Shown here: positions 53,770 through 62,458 of the stretch, in pieces | How positions within the stretch are numbered: position 1 is the stretch's first letter | How the letters are laid out: every line of letters starts with the position of its first letter | DNA from: Stakelama saccharophila | GTDB lineage: Bacteria; Pseudomonadota; Alphaproteobacteria; Sphingomonadales; Sphingomonadaceae | Length of the DNA stretch: 64,000 nucleotides | Reading direction: 5' to 3' | NCBI RefSeq assembly: GCF_032229225.1 | Contig: NZ_CP135076.1 | Span: 653,501-717,500, forward strand | Translations under genes and position numbers: made by a program | Notes under the pieces: generated by a model | Databases searched by the model: none | The model's input: the letters and a program-made list of their open reading frames with translations, nothing else | Told to the model about the DNA's origin: nothing

Positions 53770-55062
53770 ATGAATACGCAAGCGGCAACCGTCGGCAAAG
53801 GGCATCGCGGCCTCGTCCTGGCGATGCTGCTGCTGGTTTATACCTTCAATTTTCTCGACCGGCAGATCCTCGGCATCCTCGCCGAGCCGATCAAGGCGGA
53901 TCTGGGGCTGAGCGACGGCGAGTTCGGCGCCGTCGGCGGCCTCGCCTTCGCCATCCTCTATTCGATTCTGGGCGTGCCATTGGCGCTGCTTGCCGATCGT
54001 ACCAGCCGGAGCTGGGTGATAACGGGCGCGCTGACGGTGTGGAGCGGCTTCACCGCCCTGTGCGGCTTCGCCACCGGCTTCTGGCACCTCTTTGCATTCC
54101 GCCTGGGCGTCGGTATCGGAGAGGCGGGCGGCGTGGCGCCGTCCTACGCGCTGATCGCCGACTATTTCCCGCTCGAAAAGCGGGCACGCGCGCTTGCCAT
54201 CTATTCGCTGGGCATTCCCGTGGGGCTGGCGCTCGGAACCTTGCTGGGTGCCTATATCGCGTCCAGCGTCGATTGGCGGATCGCCTTCCTGGCCGTTGGT
54301 GCGGCCGGGATCGTGGTGGCCCCCATATTCCGCTTCCTGGTGCGGGACGTACCGAAAAGAGGCCGTGCCGGCGGTCCGCCGCTCGCGCCCGTCTCGATGG
54401 TCTTCCCGATGCTGGCAAAAAAGCGCAGTTTCTGGCTGATGTCCTTCGCCGCCGGGTTCAGCTCGCTGTGCGGGTACGGCCTGGCGCTGTGGACGCCATC
54501 GGTGCTGATCCGCAGCTTCGGTCTCGATCTCGTCACCACCGGTCAGTTCCTGGGATCGCTGCTGCTCATCGGCGGAACGGCGGGCGTGTTCGCCGGGGGC
54601 TGGTTGGCGGACAGGCTGGGGCACGCCGACCGGCGCTGGTACGCCTGGCTGCCGGCCATCGCCTGGCTGATCACCGCGCCGACCTTCGCCGCCGGCCTGT
54701 CGACCGGCGTGCTGCCGATCGCCTGGGCACTGCTGCTCATCCCGAATGGGCTCAATATCCTGTGGCTCGGGCCGGTGACGACCGCGGTGCAGAATCTCGT
54801 CCCGCCCCACATGCGCGCCACCGCGAGCGGCAGTTTCCTGATGGTCAACAACCTGATCGGCCTGGGCGTCGGTCCCTGGCTGATGGGGGCGGTGTCCGAC
54901 GGGTTGAAGACCGGCCACGGCGTCGAATCGCTGCGCTATGCCGTGATCGGGTGTCTCGCCTTCTACCTGTTGGCGGCGGCGCTGATGTTCGTCGCCTCCC
55001 GGTCGCTTCGCAGCGAATGGTGGGACGAGGAACAGGGCACGGCCGCTCGCAGCGGGACCTAG
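53770..55062 (+). CDS. MFS transporter, spinster-like
   Basis: Inner-membrane transporter of 430 aa with 12 predicted helices. It has the spinster-family features: LLLVYTFNFLDRQILGILAE in helix 1, LADRTSRSWVITGALTVWSG (motif A equivalent), LGVGIGEAGGVAPSYALIAD, and FPLEKRARALAIYSLGIPVG. The substrate is unknown. Start ATG 53770, with GGGAGGGGAGG 8-18 nt upstream. It is downstream of the TonB receptor, so the pair could move one ligand across both membranes. The stop overlaps the convergent RF3 gene by 4 nt. Confidence 0.92.
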   Translation: MNTQAATVGKGHRGLVLAMLLLVYTFNFLDRQILGILAEPIKADLGLSDGEFGAVGGLAFAILYSILGVPLALLADRTSRSWVITGALTVWSGFTALCGFATGFWHLFAFRLGVGIGEAGGVAPSYALIADYFPLEKRARALAIYSLGIPVGLALGTLLGAYIASSVDWRIAFLAVGAAGIVVAPIFRFLVRDVPKRGRAGGPPLAPVSMVFPMLAKKRSFWLMSFAAGFSSLCGYGLALWTPSVLIRSFGLDLVTTGQFLGSLLLIGGTAGVFAGGWLADRLGHADRRWYAWLPAIAWLITAPTFAAGLSTGVLPIAWALLLIPNGLNILWLGPVTTAVQNLVPPHMRATASGSFLMVNNLIGLGVGPWLMGAVSDGLKTGHGVESLRYAVIGCLAFYLLAAALMFVASRSLRSEWWDEEQGTAARSGT

Positions 55063-56627
55063 CGCTCCCGTGTCGCGGCGAAGGTGATGTCGGGATAGCG
55101 CTCCGCCACATAGCCTACTTCCCAGGCGCTCTTCGCCATGAAGACGGGATTGCCGTCGCGGTCCTTGGCCATTGCCGAGCGGTTGATCTCGACGAATTCC
55201 TTCAACCTGGCGGGGTCGCCTGAAATCCAGCGCGCGGTTTCGAACGGCGCCATCTCCAGCCCGGCCGCGACCTTGTATTCCGCCTCCAGCCTGCTGATCA
55301 GCACTTCCAGTTGAAGCTGCCCGACCACGCCGATGACGAGATTGGCGCCGATCTCCGGATAGAAGACCTGCGTCACGCCTTCTTCGGCCATGTCGTCGAG
55401 CGCCTTGCGCAACTGCTTGGTCTTGGTCGGATCCTTCAGCGCCACGCGGCGCAGGATTTCCGGCGCGAAGTTCGGCAGGCCGGTAAAGCGCACCTGCGCC
55501 TTCTCGCTCATCGTGTCGCCGACGCGCAGCGTGCCGTGATTGGGAATGCCGATGATGTCGCCGGGATAGGCCTCCTCCGCCAGTTCGCGGTCCTGCGCGA
55601 AGAACAGGATCGGCGAATGTACGGAAATCGGCTTGCCGTGACCCGTCGGCGTCAGCTTCATGCCGCGCTTGAAGGTCCCAGAGCACAGCCGCATGAAGGC
55701 GATGCGGTCGCGGTGGTTCGGGTCCATGTTGGCCTGCACCTTGAAGACGAAGCCGGTGACTTCGTCGCGGCTCGGCTCGACGGGTTCCGGCTCGGCCGGC
55801 TGCGGGCGCGGCGGCGGCGCGAAGGCGGCGAGCGACCGGATCAGCGAATCGACGCCGAACTGCTTGAGCGCCGATCCGAAATAGACCGGCGTGAGGTCGC
55901 CGTTGCGGTATGCTTCTTCGTCGAACGGCGCATAGCCGATTTCGGCCAGTTCGGTCTCCTCCTGCAGGCGCGCCAGTGCATCGGCGCTCAGCAGTTCGGC
56001 GAGTTTCGGATCGTCGAGCCCGGAAAGCTGGGCGACCTTGCCCCCATATTCGCGGCTGCCGCCGGTCGGCTGCAGCAGGCGGTGGTCGCGCAGGTCGTAG
56101 ATGCCCTCGAACTGCCCGCCCATTCCGGCCGGCCAGGTCATCGGCGCGACATCGAGCGCCAGGACGTCGGCGATCTCGTCGAGCAGCTCGAACGGCTGGC
56201 GGCCTTCACGATCGACCTTGTTGATGAAGGTGATGATGGGCACGGAACGCAAGCGGCAGACCTCGAAGAGCTTGCGCGTCTGCGCCTCGATGCCGCGCGC
56301 CGCGTCGATCACCATGACGGCGGAATCGACGGCGGTGAGTGTGCGGTAGGTGTCTTCGGAGAAATCCTCGTGGCCTGGCGTGTCGAGCAGGTTGAAGGTC
56401 ACGCCCTCGCGCTCGAACGTCATCACCGAGCTGGTGACGGAAATGCCGCGCTGTTGCTCGATCTTCATCCAGTCCGACCTTGCACGCCGCGCCTGGCCGC
56501 GCGCCTTCACCTGGCCTGCCAGGTGGATGGCGCCGCCGAACAGCAGCAGCTTTTCGGTCAGCGTGGTCTTGCCGGCGTCGGGATGGGAGATGATCGCGAA
56601 GGTGCGACGCTCTTGGAATTGGGTCAT
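55059..56627 (-). CDS. prfC: Peptide chain release factor 3
   Basis: Translational GTPase of 522 aa that removes RF1/RF2 from post-termination ribosomes. G1 is ISHPDAGKTTLTEKLLLFGG, switch/G2 QQRGISVTSSVMTF, G3 LLDTPGHEDFSED, G4 ITFINKVDREGRQPFEL and G5 near WPAGMG. The C-terminal part (LEVLISRLEAEYKVAAGLEM) matches RF3 domain III. Start ATG 56627; the longer open frame is not RF3-like. RF3 is not universal in bacteria; its presence with RF1, RF2 and PrmC completes the set here. Confidence 0.96.
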   Translation of the reverse strand: MTQFQERRTFAIISHPDAGKTTLTEKLLLFGGAIHLAGQVKARGQARRARSDWMKIEQQRGISVTSSVMTFEREGVTFNLLDTPGHEDFSEDTYRTLTAVDSAVMVIDAARGIEAQTRKLFEVCRLRSVPIITFINKVDREGRQPFELLDEIADVLALDVAPMTWPAGMGGQFEGIYDLRDHRLLQPTGGSREYGGKVAQLSGLDDPKLAELLSADALARLQEETELAEIGYAPFDEEAYRNGDLTPVYFGSALKQFGVDSLIRSLAAFAPPPRPQPAEPEPVEPSRDEVTGFVFKVQANMDPNHRDRIAFMRLCSGTFKRGMKLTPTGHGKPISVHSPILFFAQDRELAEEAYPGDIIGIPNHGTLRVGDTMSEKAQVRFTGLPNFAPEILRRVALKDPTKTKQLRKALDDMAEEGVTQVFYPEIGANLVIGVVGQLQLEVLISRLEAEYKVAAGLEMAPFETARWISGDPARLKEFVEINRSAMAKDRDGNPVFMAKSAWEVGYVAERYPDITFAATRER

Positions 56628-56709
56628 CGCGGCCCTGTAGCGGGGAAGCGAGGGCGGCGTCGAGATCGGATTGCGCCGCCCCGGCGCGCCGCTATTCGCC
56701 CGCCGAGGC

Positions 56710-56883
56710 TCAGTTGCGCTCCACGATCGTGGTTTGCTCCTGCGACAGGCCGTCGGCCCTGCGTTCATATTGCTTGGCCATCTGCCGATGGGCCGTGGCG
56801 ACCGCATCGTCCCGACACAACTCCGCCAATTCCCGCTCGCGGCTCGCGCGTTTCAGGAAATAGATTCGATCGTTCGATTGCAT
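56710..56883 (-). CDS. Small hypothetical charged protein
   Basis: Protein of 57 aa, mostly helical and rich in Arg and Glu ([40 protein letters not shown]). It has one Cys and no signal or membrane segment. The pattern resembles small sphingomonad proteins of unknown function. Start ATG 56883 has GGAGGATC just upstream. It lies 82 bp past the RF3 start on the same strand and may have its own promoter in the 220-bp gap before tRNA-Gly. Confidence 0.65.
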   Translation of the reverse strand: MQSNDRIYFLKRASRERELAELCRDDAVATAHRQMAKQYERRADGLSQEQTTIVERN

Positions 56884-57104
56884 CGTGATCCTCCGTCTGG
56901 CCGCCCCGCTCGACGCTGGATATCCTCCTTGTACGGGGGCGCACCGTCGCACGCCATAACGCAGATCAAGCGCGTTCGAGGCGTTCCCCGCCGCCGCAAA
57001 GCGCGCCAGCGAAGGCCGGCTCAAGATGATGCTGGAAGCGCGTACACGGCCCGGCGCGGGCCACCGACCGGAGGGCGACCGAAAGGGATTTTCTACGAAA
57101 AGGC

Positions 57105-57178
57105 TGGAGCGGGTAACGGGAATCGAACCCGTATATTCAGCTTGGAAGGCTGCTGCACTACCATTGTGCTATACCCGC
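57105..57178 (-). tRNA. tRNA-Gly (anticodon TCC)
   Basis: Read on the minus strand, the sequence folds into a cloverleaf: acceptor GCGGGTA paired with TACCCGC, D-arm AGCACAATGGTAGTGC, anticodon arm CAGCCTTCCAAGCTG with anticodon TCC, short variable loop, and T-arm ACGGGTTCGATTCCCGT. CCA is encoded in the DNA (57107-57105). The D-stem pair is GCAC/GTGC rather than the usual GCTC/GAGC, a compensated change. The tRNA decodes GGA and GGG. Confidence 0.95.
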
Positions 57179-57288
57179 TCACGCGCTTGCGGACGGATGC
57201 AGTTAGCGACGTGCGCGCCGGCGTGCAAGACGGACCTCGCGCGAAACACTGGCGTTTCGCGAATCTACGCCCTAGATATCGCCGCTCC

Positions 57289-58539
57289 ATGGCCCGTACC
57301 GACACCCCCAACCGGATCCGCGGAACGCAGGATATCGTCGGCGAGGACGAGCGCCGCTTCGCGCGCGTCGTCGACGCTTTCGATCATGTCCGCCGGCTTT
57401 ATTGTTTCGACCGGCTCGAACTGCCGGTGTTCGAGGCGACCGCCGTTTTCGCCCGCTCGCTGGGCGAGACGACCGACGTGGTGTCGAAGGAGATGTACAC
57501 CTTCGACGATCGCGGCGGCGATTCGGTCACGCTCAGGCCCGAATTCACCGCCGGCATCGCGCGTGCGTTCATCACGAACGGCTGGCAGCAACATGCGCCG
57601 ATGAAGCTCGCGACGCACGGACCGGTATTTCGCTATGAACGCCCGCAAAAGGGACGCTATCGCCAGTTCCACCAGATCGACGCCGAGATCATCGGCGCCG
57701 CCGAGCCTGCGGCGGATGTCGAACTGCTGACGCTCGCCGACCAGTTGCTGAACGAACTCGGCATCGCCGAAGGGGTGACGTTGCAGCTCAATACGCTGGG
57801 CGACCCTCATTCGCGGGAAGGCTGGCGTTTGGCCTTGATCGAGCATTTCGCGAATCATCAACTTGATTTGTCAGAAGAGAGCCGAGTTCGCCTCGAGACT
57901 AATCCACTTCGCATTCTCGACAGCAAGAGCCCGCAGGACCAGCAGATCGTGGCGGAGGCTCCTGGGATCGATGAGTTTCTGACTCGATTCTCACGAGATT
58001 ATTTTGAGGCGGTTACGGGCGGGCTTGATGCCGCCGGCGTCGCGTGGACGCGCAATGCGCGGCTCGTGCGCGGGCTCGACTATTACCGCCACACCGCATT
58101 CGAATTCGTCACCGACCGGCTGGGCGCGCAGGGCACCGTGATCGCCGGCGGGCGCTATGACGGGCTGATCGAGAGCCTCGGCGGCAATCCCACGCCGGGC
58201 GTCGGCTGGGCGGCCGGGATCGAGCGGCTGGCGATGCTGCTCGACGAACCGGCGGCGAAGTCGGTCGATGCGGTCGTGGTGCCGCTCGGCGAGGCGGCGG
58301 CGACGCGCGCTCAGGGCATCCTGGCGCAACTGCGTCGTGCCGGGCTTGCCGTCGACATGGCGTTCAAGGGCAATATGAAGAAGCGCATGGCGAAGGCCGA
58401 CGCGCTGCGCGCGCGCTATGCGGTAATTCTCGGCGACGACGAGATCGCGAGCGGGGAGGCGGGCGTGAAGAACCTCGCAACCGGCGAGCAGCAGCCGGTT
58501 GCGCTCGACGCGCTGGCAGAAACGTTGAGCGCGGCATGA
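57289..58539 (+). CDS. hisS: Histidyl-tRNA synthetase
   Basis: Class II synthetase of 416 aa. Motif 1 is near [20 protein letters not shown]; motif 2 has [20 protein letters not shown]; HisRS-specific histidine-binding stretches are [15 protein letters not shown] and [10 protein letters not shown]; motif 3 is near [16 protein letters not shown]. The C-terminal anticodon-binding domain starts at about 320. The start ATG 57289 is chosen over a much longer upstream open frame that runs through the tRNA. Codons in about 57846-58010 are visibly more AT-rich than the rest ([12 protein letters not shown] region), but the protein stays HisRS-like. Confidence 0.96.
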   Translation: MARTDTPNRIRGTQDIVGEDERRFARVVDAFDHVRRLYCFDRLELPVFEATAVFARSLGETTDVVSKEMYTFDDRGGDSVTLRPEFTAGIARAFITNGWQQHAPMKLATHGPVFRYERPQKGRYRQFHQIDAEIIGAAEPAADVELLTLADQLLNELGIAEGVTLQLNTLGDPHSREGWRLALIEHFANHQLDLSEESRVRLETNPLRILDSKSPQDQQIVAEAPGIDEFLTRFSRDYFEAVTGGLDAAGVAWTRNARLVRGLDYYRHTAFEFVTDRLGAQGTVIAGGRYDGLIESLGGNPTPGVGWAAGIERLAMLLDEPAAKSVDAVVVPLGEAAATRAQGILAQLRRAGLAVDMAFKGNMKKRMAKADALRARYAVILGDDEIASGEAGVKNLATGEQQPVALDALAETLSAA

Positions 58540-58551
58540 TCAATTGCGGCC

Positions 58552-58650
58552 TTCTCCGATCTCCTGCGAAAGCAGGAGCCCAGGGCGGCAAACGAAGCCG
58601 TTCGTGGCTCTGGGCGCCGGCCTGTGCAGGAGCGCGGGAATCCTGCCGAG
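58552..58650. repeat. Inverted repeat element between hisS and prfA
   Basis: Starts with the small hairpin CTCCTGC-GAAA-GCAGGAG (58561-58578), followed by CCCAGGGC paired with GCTCTGGGC (around 58607) and AACGAAGCC/TTCGT in the centre, and ends near CAGGAGCGCGGGAATCCTGC. It is another type of short nested palindrome with no coding potential. It fills the 118-bp gap before prfA. Confidence 0.6.
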
Positions 58651-58657
58651 GTCACCG

Positions 58658-59737
58658 ATGACCCATATTCCGGCCGACCGTATCGCCGCGATCGAGGCGC
58701 GGCGCGACGAATTGCAGGCGATGATGTCGTCGGGCGACCTGTCGTCGGACAAGTTCGTCGCCGTATCGAAAGAATATGCCGAGCTGGAGCCGGTGGCGAA
58801 GGCCGCGGGCGAGGTGCGCAGGCTGCGGGCCGAAGGCAAGTCGCTTGCCCACATGATACATGATGCCGACGCCGAATTGCGGGCGATGGCGGAGGACGAG
58901 CTGGAGCAGAACCGCGGCAATCTGGAGGTTGCGGAACGCGCCCTGGCGCTTGCGCTTCTCCCGCGCGATTCGGCCGACGAGAAGCCGGCCATGCTGGAAA
59001 TCCGCGCCGGCACCGGCGGCGACGAGGCGGCGCTGTTCGCCGGCGACCTGCTGCGCATGTATCAGCGCTATGCCGACGAGCGCGGCTGGCGCGTCGAACT
59101 GATCTCTGCAAGCCCGTCGGAGGCCGGCGGCTACAAGGAAGTGATCGCGAGCGTGAAGGGGCAGAGCGTTTTCGCGCGGTTGAAGTTCGAAAGCGGGGTC
59201 CACCGCGTCCAACGCGTTCCGGTCACCGAATCGGGCGGGCGCATCCACACCTCGGCGGCGACGGTGGCGGTGCTGCCCGAGGCGGAGGAAGTGGACGTCC
59301 AGATCGACGAAAAGGATCTGCGCATCGACATCTACCGCTCGTCGGGGCCGGGCGGCCAGTCGGTCAACACCACCGATTCGGCGGTGCGTATCACGCATAT
59401 CCCGACCGGCCTCGTCGTCATCCAGCAGGACGAAAAGTCGCAGCACAAGAACAAGGCGAAGGCGCTCAAGGTGCTGCGCACCCGCCTCTACGAGCGTGAG
59501 CGCGAGCGGCTCCATTCGGAACGCGCCGGTGCGCGCAGGTCGATGGTCGGATCGGGCGACCGGTCGGAGCGGATCCGCACCTATAATTTCCCGCAGGGCC
59601 GCGTGACCGATCACCGGATAGGCCTGACGCTCCACCGTCTGCCCGAAATCCTGGAAGGCCAGATGGACGAACTGATCGATGCTCTCATTTCCGAGGACGA
59701 GGCCGAACGACTCGCCAGCCTGGAAGATGCTGCGTAA
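58658..59737 (+). CDS. prfA: Peptide chain release factor 1
   Basis: RF1 reads UAG and UAA. The 359-aa protein has the tripeptide region as PVT ([18 protein letters not shown]; the E. coli form is PAT), and the GGQ motif [20 protein letters not shown], whose Gln is methylated by PrmC encoded next. The N-terminal helical domain (about 1-100) and domain 3 end as expected. Start ATG 58658. prfA-prmC-DUF4167 is a conserved alphaproteobacterial order. A palindromic repeat element fills the short gap to prmC. Confidence 0.97.
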   Translation: MTHIPADRIAAIEARRDELQAMMSSGDLSSDKFVAVSKEYAELEPVAKAAGEVRRLRAEGKSLAHMIHDADAELRAMAEDELEQNRGNLEVAERALALALLPRDSADEKPAMLEIRAGTGGDEAALFAGDLLRMYQRYADERGWRVELISASPSEAGGYKEVIASVKGQSVFARLKFESGVHRVQRVPVTESGGRIHTSAATVAVLPEAEEVDVQIDEKDLRIDIYRSSGPGGQSVNTTDSAVRITHIPTGLVVIQQDEKSQHKNKAKALKVLRTRLYERERERLHSERAGARRSMVGSGDRSERIRTYNFPQGRVTDHRIGLTLHRLPEILEGQMDELIDALISEDEAERLASLEDAA

Positions 59738-59740
59738 GTG

Positions 59741-59840
59741 CCCTTCCCGTCCGCGGGAGGGGCCGGGGGGAGGGCTTTCGACCCGGCGATCATCCATGAT
59801 GACATCCCCCCCCTTTCCCCCGCCCGCAAGCGGGAGGGGA
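59741..59840. repeat. Palindromic repeat element before prmC (copy 3)
   Basis: Left arm CTTCCCGTCCGCGGGAGGGG (59743 on) followed by a G-block, and right arm ending CCGCAAGCGGGAGGGGA at 59840. It is the same family as the element inside ileS (both end GCAAGCGGGAGGGGAGA). The right end puts GGAGG 6 nt before the GTG at 59844, so it supplies the ribosome-binding site of prmC. Codons read through it encode PPASGRGD, as in ileS. Confidence 0.75.
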
Positions 59841-59843
59841 GAT

Positions 59844-60653
59844 GTGCGCGGCGCGCTCGCCGATGCCGCCCGACACCTGGACGCCATATCCGACACCCCG
59901 CGCCTGGACGCCGAGTTGCTGATGGCGCACGCGCTCGACATGAGCCGCGATGCCATGCTTCTCGGCGGGCTCGATCGGCCCGCGCCGGCGAAATTCGCGG
60001 CGCTGCTTGATCGCCGGCTGGCGCACGAGCCGGTCGCCTATATCGTCGGAGATCGGGATTTCTGGACGGTCACGCTGGAAATCGGCCCCGGCGTGCTGAT
60101 TCCCCGGCCCGACAGCGAGACGCTGATCGAGGCGGCGGTCGAGCATTTCGGCGACCGCGCGCCTGCCCGCATCCTGGATCTGGGCACCGGGCCGGGCACC
60201 CTGCTCCTCGCGGCGCTCGATCAGTGGCCGGGGGCGCAGGGATTGGGGATCGAGGCCTCGGCGGAAGCGCTGGCCTATGCCGTGCGCAACGCCGCGCGCA
60301 TTGCGCCGGGCCGGGCCACGATGCTGCGGGGCGACTGGGCGGCCGGAATCGAGGGGCCGTTCGACCTGATCCTCGCCAACCCGCCTTATGTCGAAGCGGA
60401 TGCCGCCCTGCCGCGCGACGTCATCGGCCACGAACCCGCATCGGCATTGTTCGCGGGATTTGACGGCCTGGACGATTATCGGCGCATCGTCCCGGATCTG
60501 CCGCGCCTGCTCGCCCCCGGCGGCGCTGCGATCCTGGAGATCGGCCATCGCCAGCGCGAAGCGGTGACCGCGTTGCTTTCGGCCCGTCGGCTCCAGGTAG
60601 CCTGCCGAAGCGATCTGGGCGGCCGGGCGCGTGCGTTGATCGCGACATCTTGA
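59844..60653 (+). CDS. prmC: Release factor glutamine methyltransferase PrmC
   Basis: Methylates the Gln of the GGQ motif in RF1 and RF2. The protein (269 aa from GTG 59844) has the N-terminal helical domain (DTPRLDAELLMAHALDMSRD), the SAM motif ILDLGTGPGTLLLAALDQW and the catalytic NPPY in LILANPPYVEADAALPRD. GTG 59844 is preferred: conserved homology begins there and GGAGG lies 6 nt upstream. ATG 59796 (or 59799) is in frame but would add 16 residues (PPFPPPASGRGD-like) encoded by the repeat element. It follows prfA, its substrate gene. Confidence 0.94.
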   Translation: MRGALADAARHLDAISDTPRLDAELLMAHALDMSRDAMLLGGLDRPAPAKFAALLDRRLAHEPVAYIVGDRDFWTVTLEIGPGVLIPRPDSETLIEAAVEHFGDRAPARILDLGTGPGTLLLAALDQWPGAQGLGIEASAEALAYAVRNAARIAPGRATMLRGDWAAGIEGPFDLILANPPYVEADAALPRDVIGHEPASALFAGFDGLDDYRRIVPDLPRLLAPGGAAILEIGHRQREAVTALLSARRLQVACRSDLGGRARALIATS

Positions 60654-60909
60654 TCCTGGCGGCGCGCGACCCATATTTCCCCTTGGAAGTTCGTCGCGCA
60701 GCCGCTAAGGATTGCTGCGGGGCAGGCATTTTCGACCAAGGTGTTGAAAACGGGGCCCTGGCCCACTCCAACGTCATGTGTGCCGCTGACGTCCGGCGGC
60801 CGTGGCACGCGGCGTCGTCGGTAATGCCGATGCCCTCGCTGATGTGGCTCGTATCCGGGATCGCAATGGATCGACGGACAGTTTTGAACAACAGGACATT
60901 GAAACCTTG

Positions 60910-61566
60910 ATGACCAATCGTCAGGCCGGCCGCCGTCGCGGCCGCGGCGGGCAGCGCTCGCAGGGTGGGGGCAGTCGCCCCGACAGCAACAATCGTATCG
61001 ACAGCCGCCATCGCGGCAATGCGGCGCAACTGCTGGAGAAATACAAGAATCTCGCGCGGGATGCGCAGATGCAGGACGACCGGGTCAGTACCGAGATGTA
61101 CCTGCAATATGCGGATCATTATTTCCGCGTGCTCAACGATACCCGTTTGCGCGCCGAGGAAAGCAACCGCCGGCAGCGCGACGACAACGACGCTGAGCAG
61201 GATGATGGGGACCGTCAGGACCAGGCTCGGGGCAGCGCCCGGGGCGAGGACGGGGATCGCGAACGGCGCAGCGGACGTTCCGGCCGCAAAGGCGCGAACG
61301 GCGCCGAGCGGGCGGACGAAAGTGGCCAGGACGCATCGGACACGGAAAAGGCCGACGCTACGTCGGAATCTGTCGAGGAGAAGCCCCGTCGGCGCGGCCG
61401 CCCGCGCAAGAACGAGGTGAATGCCGAGCCGGCTGCCGCGAACGACGGCGAAGGCCTGGGGGCCGATCGCCTGCCGCCTTCGCTGAGCGATGCCGAGGAA
61501 AAGCCCAAGCCGCGTCGCCGGCGTCGCAGTTCGGGCGAGGAAGAGGCACAGTCTTCGCTCGGCTGA
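60910..61566 (+). CDS. DUF4167 domain-containing protein
   Basis: Protein of 218 aa. The conserved DUF4167 part is at about residues 25-85 (NNRIDSRHRGNAAQLLEKYK; VSTEMYLQYADHYFRVLNDT). It is preceded by an RG-rich N-terminus (GRRRGRGGQRSQGGGSRP) and followed by a long, highly charged, disordered tail with AT-hook-like motifs (KPRRRGRPRK). Its position after prmC is conserved in alphaproteobacteria. RNA or DNA binding is likely from composition; the biological role is unknown. A rho-independent terminator follows. Confidence 0.9.
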   Translation: MTNRQAGRRRGRGGQRSQGGGSRPDSNNRIDSRHRGNAAQLLEKYKNLARDAQMQDDRVSTEMYLQYADHYFRVLNDTRLRAEESNRRQRDDNDAEQDDGDRQDQARGSARGEDGDRERRSGRSGRKGANGAERADESGQDASDTEKADATSESVEEKPRRRGRPRKNEVNAEPAAANDGEGLGADRLPPSLSDAEEKPKPRRRRRSSGEEEAQSSLG

Positions 61567-61590
61567 AGCAGCGGTCGGAACGAAAGCAAG

Positions 61591-61624
61591 AAAGGCCGGT
61601 GGGCAGCGATGCCGCCGGCCTTTT
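61591..61624 (+). terminator. Rho-independent terminator after DUF4167 gene
   Basis: AAAGGCCGG (61591-61599) pairs with CCGGCCTTT, extended by G/C pairs in GGGC/GCC, followed by TTTTG. It ends the prfA/prmC/DUF4167 run; the next gene is on the other strand. Confidence 0.85.
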
Positions 61625-61657
61625 GCTTAATGCCGTTCCCGCCGCTTCGAAGGTCGA

Positions 61658-61960
61658 TCAGGACGCGTCGTCTTCGCGGTCGCGATTGAACCGGTCGACG
61701 GTTTCATCGTGCCCGGAGCCTGAACTGAGGAACATCAGTCCCATCAGCGCCGCCGCCATCAGGACCGACAGTCCCACGCCTAGACCGGTGGCGATCGCGA
61801 GGTGGAGCCGCATGGTATCCAGCCACCACCAAAGGACCGCCACCGCCGCGACGGCGACCGCAAGGGACAAAAGCGCCATCCATTTCAGGACGCGGCGATA
61901 GCGCGCCCAGGCAAAGGCCGCATATTCCGGGTCGTCGAGATCGCGCCTGGGGTTCGCCAT
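61658..61960 (-). CDS. Small hypothetical two-helix membrane protein
   Basis: Protein of 100 aa with two hydrophobic helices, at about residues 24-46 (WMALLSLAVAVAAVAVLWWW) and 50-77 (LAIATGLGVGLSVLMAAALM), flanked by charged ends (NPRRDLDDPEYAAFAWARYR; ETVDRFNRDREDDAS). Function not recognised. Start ATG 61960; upstream open frame overlaps the divergent CBS gene and is rejected. It is divergent from the CBS-domain gene, 60 bp away. Confidence 0.75.
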   Translation of the reverse strand: MANPRRDLDDPEYAAFAWARYRRVLKWMALLSLAVAVAAVAVLWWWLDTMRLHLAIATGLGVGLSVLMAAALMGLMFLSSGSGHDETVDRFNRDREDDAS

Positions 61961-62020
61961 GACTTCCAATTGGGGCGTGTTCGTGGAATCCTCAAGCCGG
62001 GGCGATGAAGGAGAATGGCC

Positions 62021-62449
62021 ATGACGATCGCGGCAATCCTTGGCGGCAAAGGCCATGACGTCCAGTCGATCGGCGGTGCAACCCGCGTGGTCGATGCCGT
62101 GGCAATGCTTGCCGAGCGACGAATCGGAGCGCTTCCGGTGGTCGATGATGATCAGGTGGTCGGGATCTTTTCCGAACGCGACGTCATCTATTGCGTTGCA
62201 AAAGAAGGGGCGGACGCCCTTGCGCGGCAGGTCGGCGAACTGATGACGGCGCCGGCCGTGACGGTTACGCCCGATTATTCGGCCCTGGCCGCGCTGTCGC
62301 AGATGACCGAGCGGCGTATCCGACATCTGCCGGTCCTGGAGCAGGGGCGGATGATCGGGCTCGTCTCGATCGGCGATATCGTCAAATACCGGATCGACCG
62401 GATCGAGGCCGAAGCGCGCGCGATGCGCGACTATATCCAGCAGGCCTGA
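62021..62449 (+). CDS. CBS-domain protein
   Basis: Soluble protein of 142 aa formed by two CBS motifs, at about residues 10-65 (GGKGHDVQSIGGATRVVDAV; RIGALPVVDDDQVVGIFSER) and 75-130 (MTAPAVTVTPDYSALAALSQ; IRHLPVLEQGRMIGLVSIGD). CBS pairs bind adenine nucleotides and act as energy sensors. There is no other domain, so any partner is unknown. ATG 62021 is preferred since AAGGAG stands 7 nt upstream; ATG 62015 is only 1 nt from it. The gene is convergent with the flippase gene. Confidence 0.92.
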   Translation: MTIAAILGGKGHDVQSIGGATRVVDAVAMLAERRIGALPVVDDDQVVGIFSERDVIYCVAKEGADALARQVGELMTAPAVTVTPDYSALAALSQMTERRIRHLPVLEQGRMIGLVSIGDIVKYRIDRIEAEARAMRDYIQQA

Positions 62450-62458
62450 TCCGGGGCG

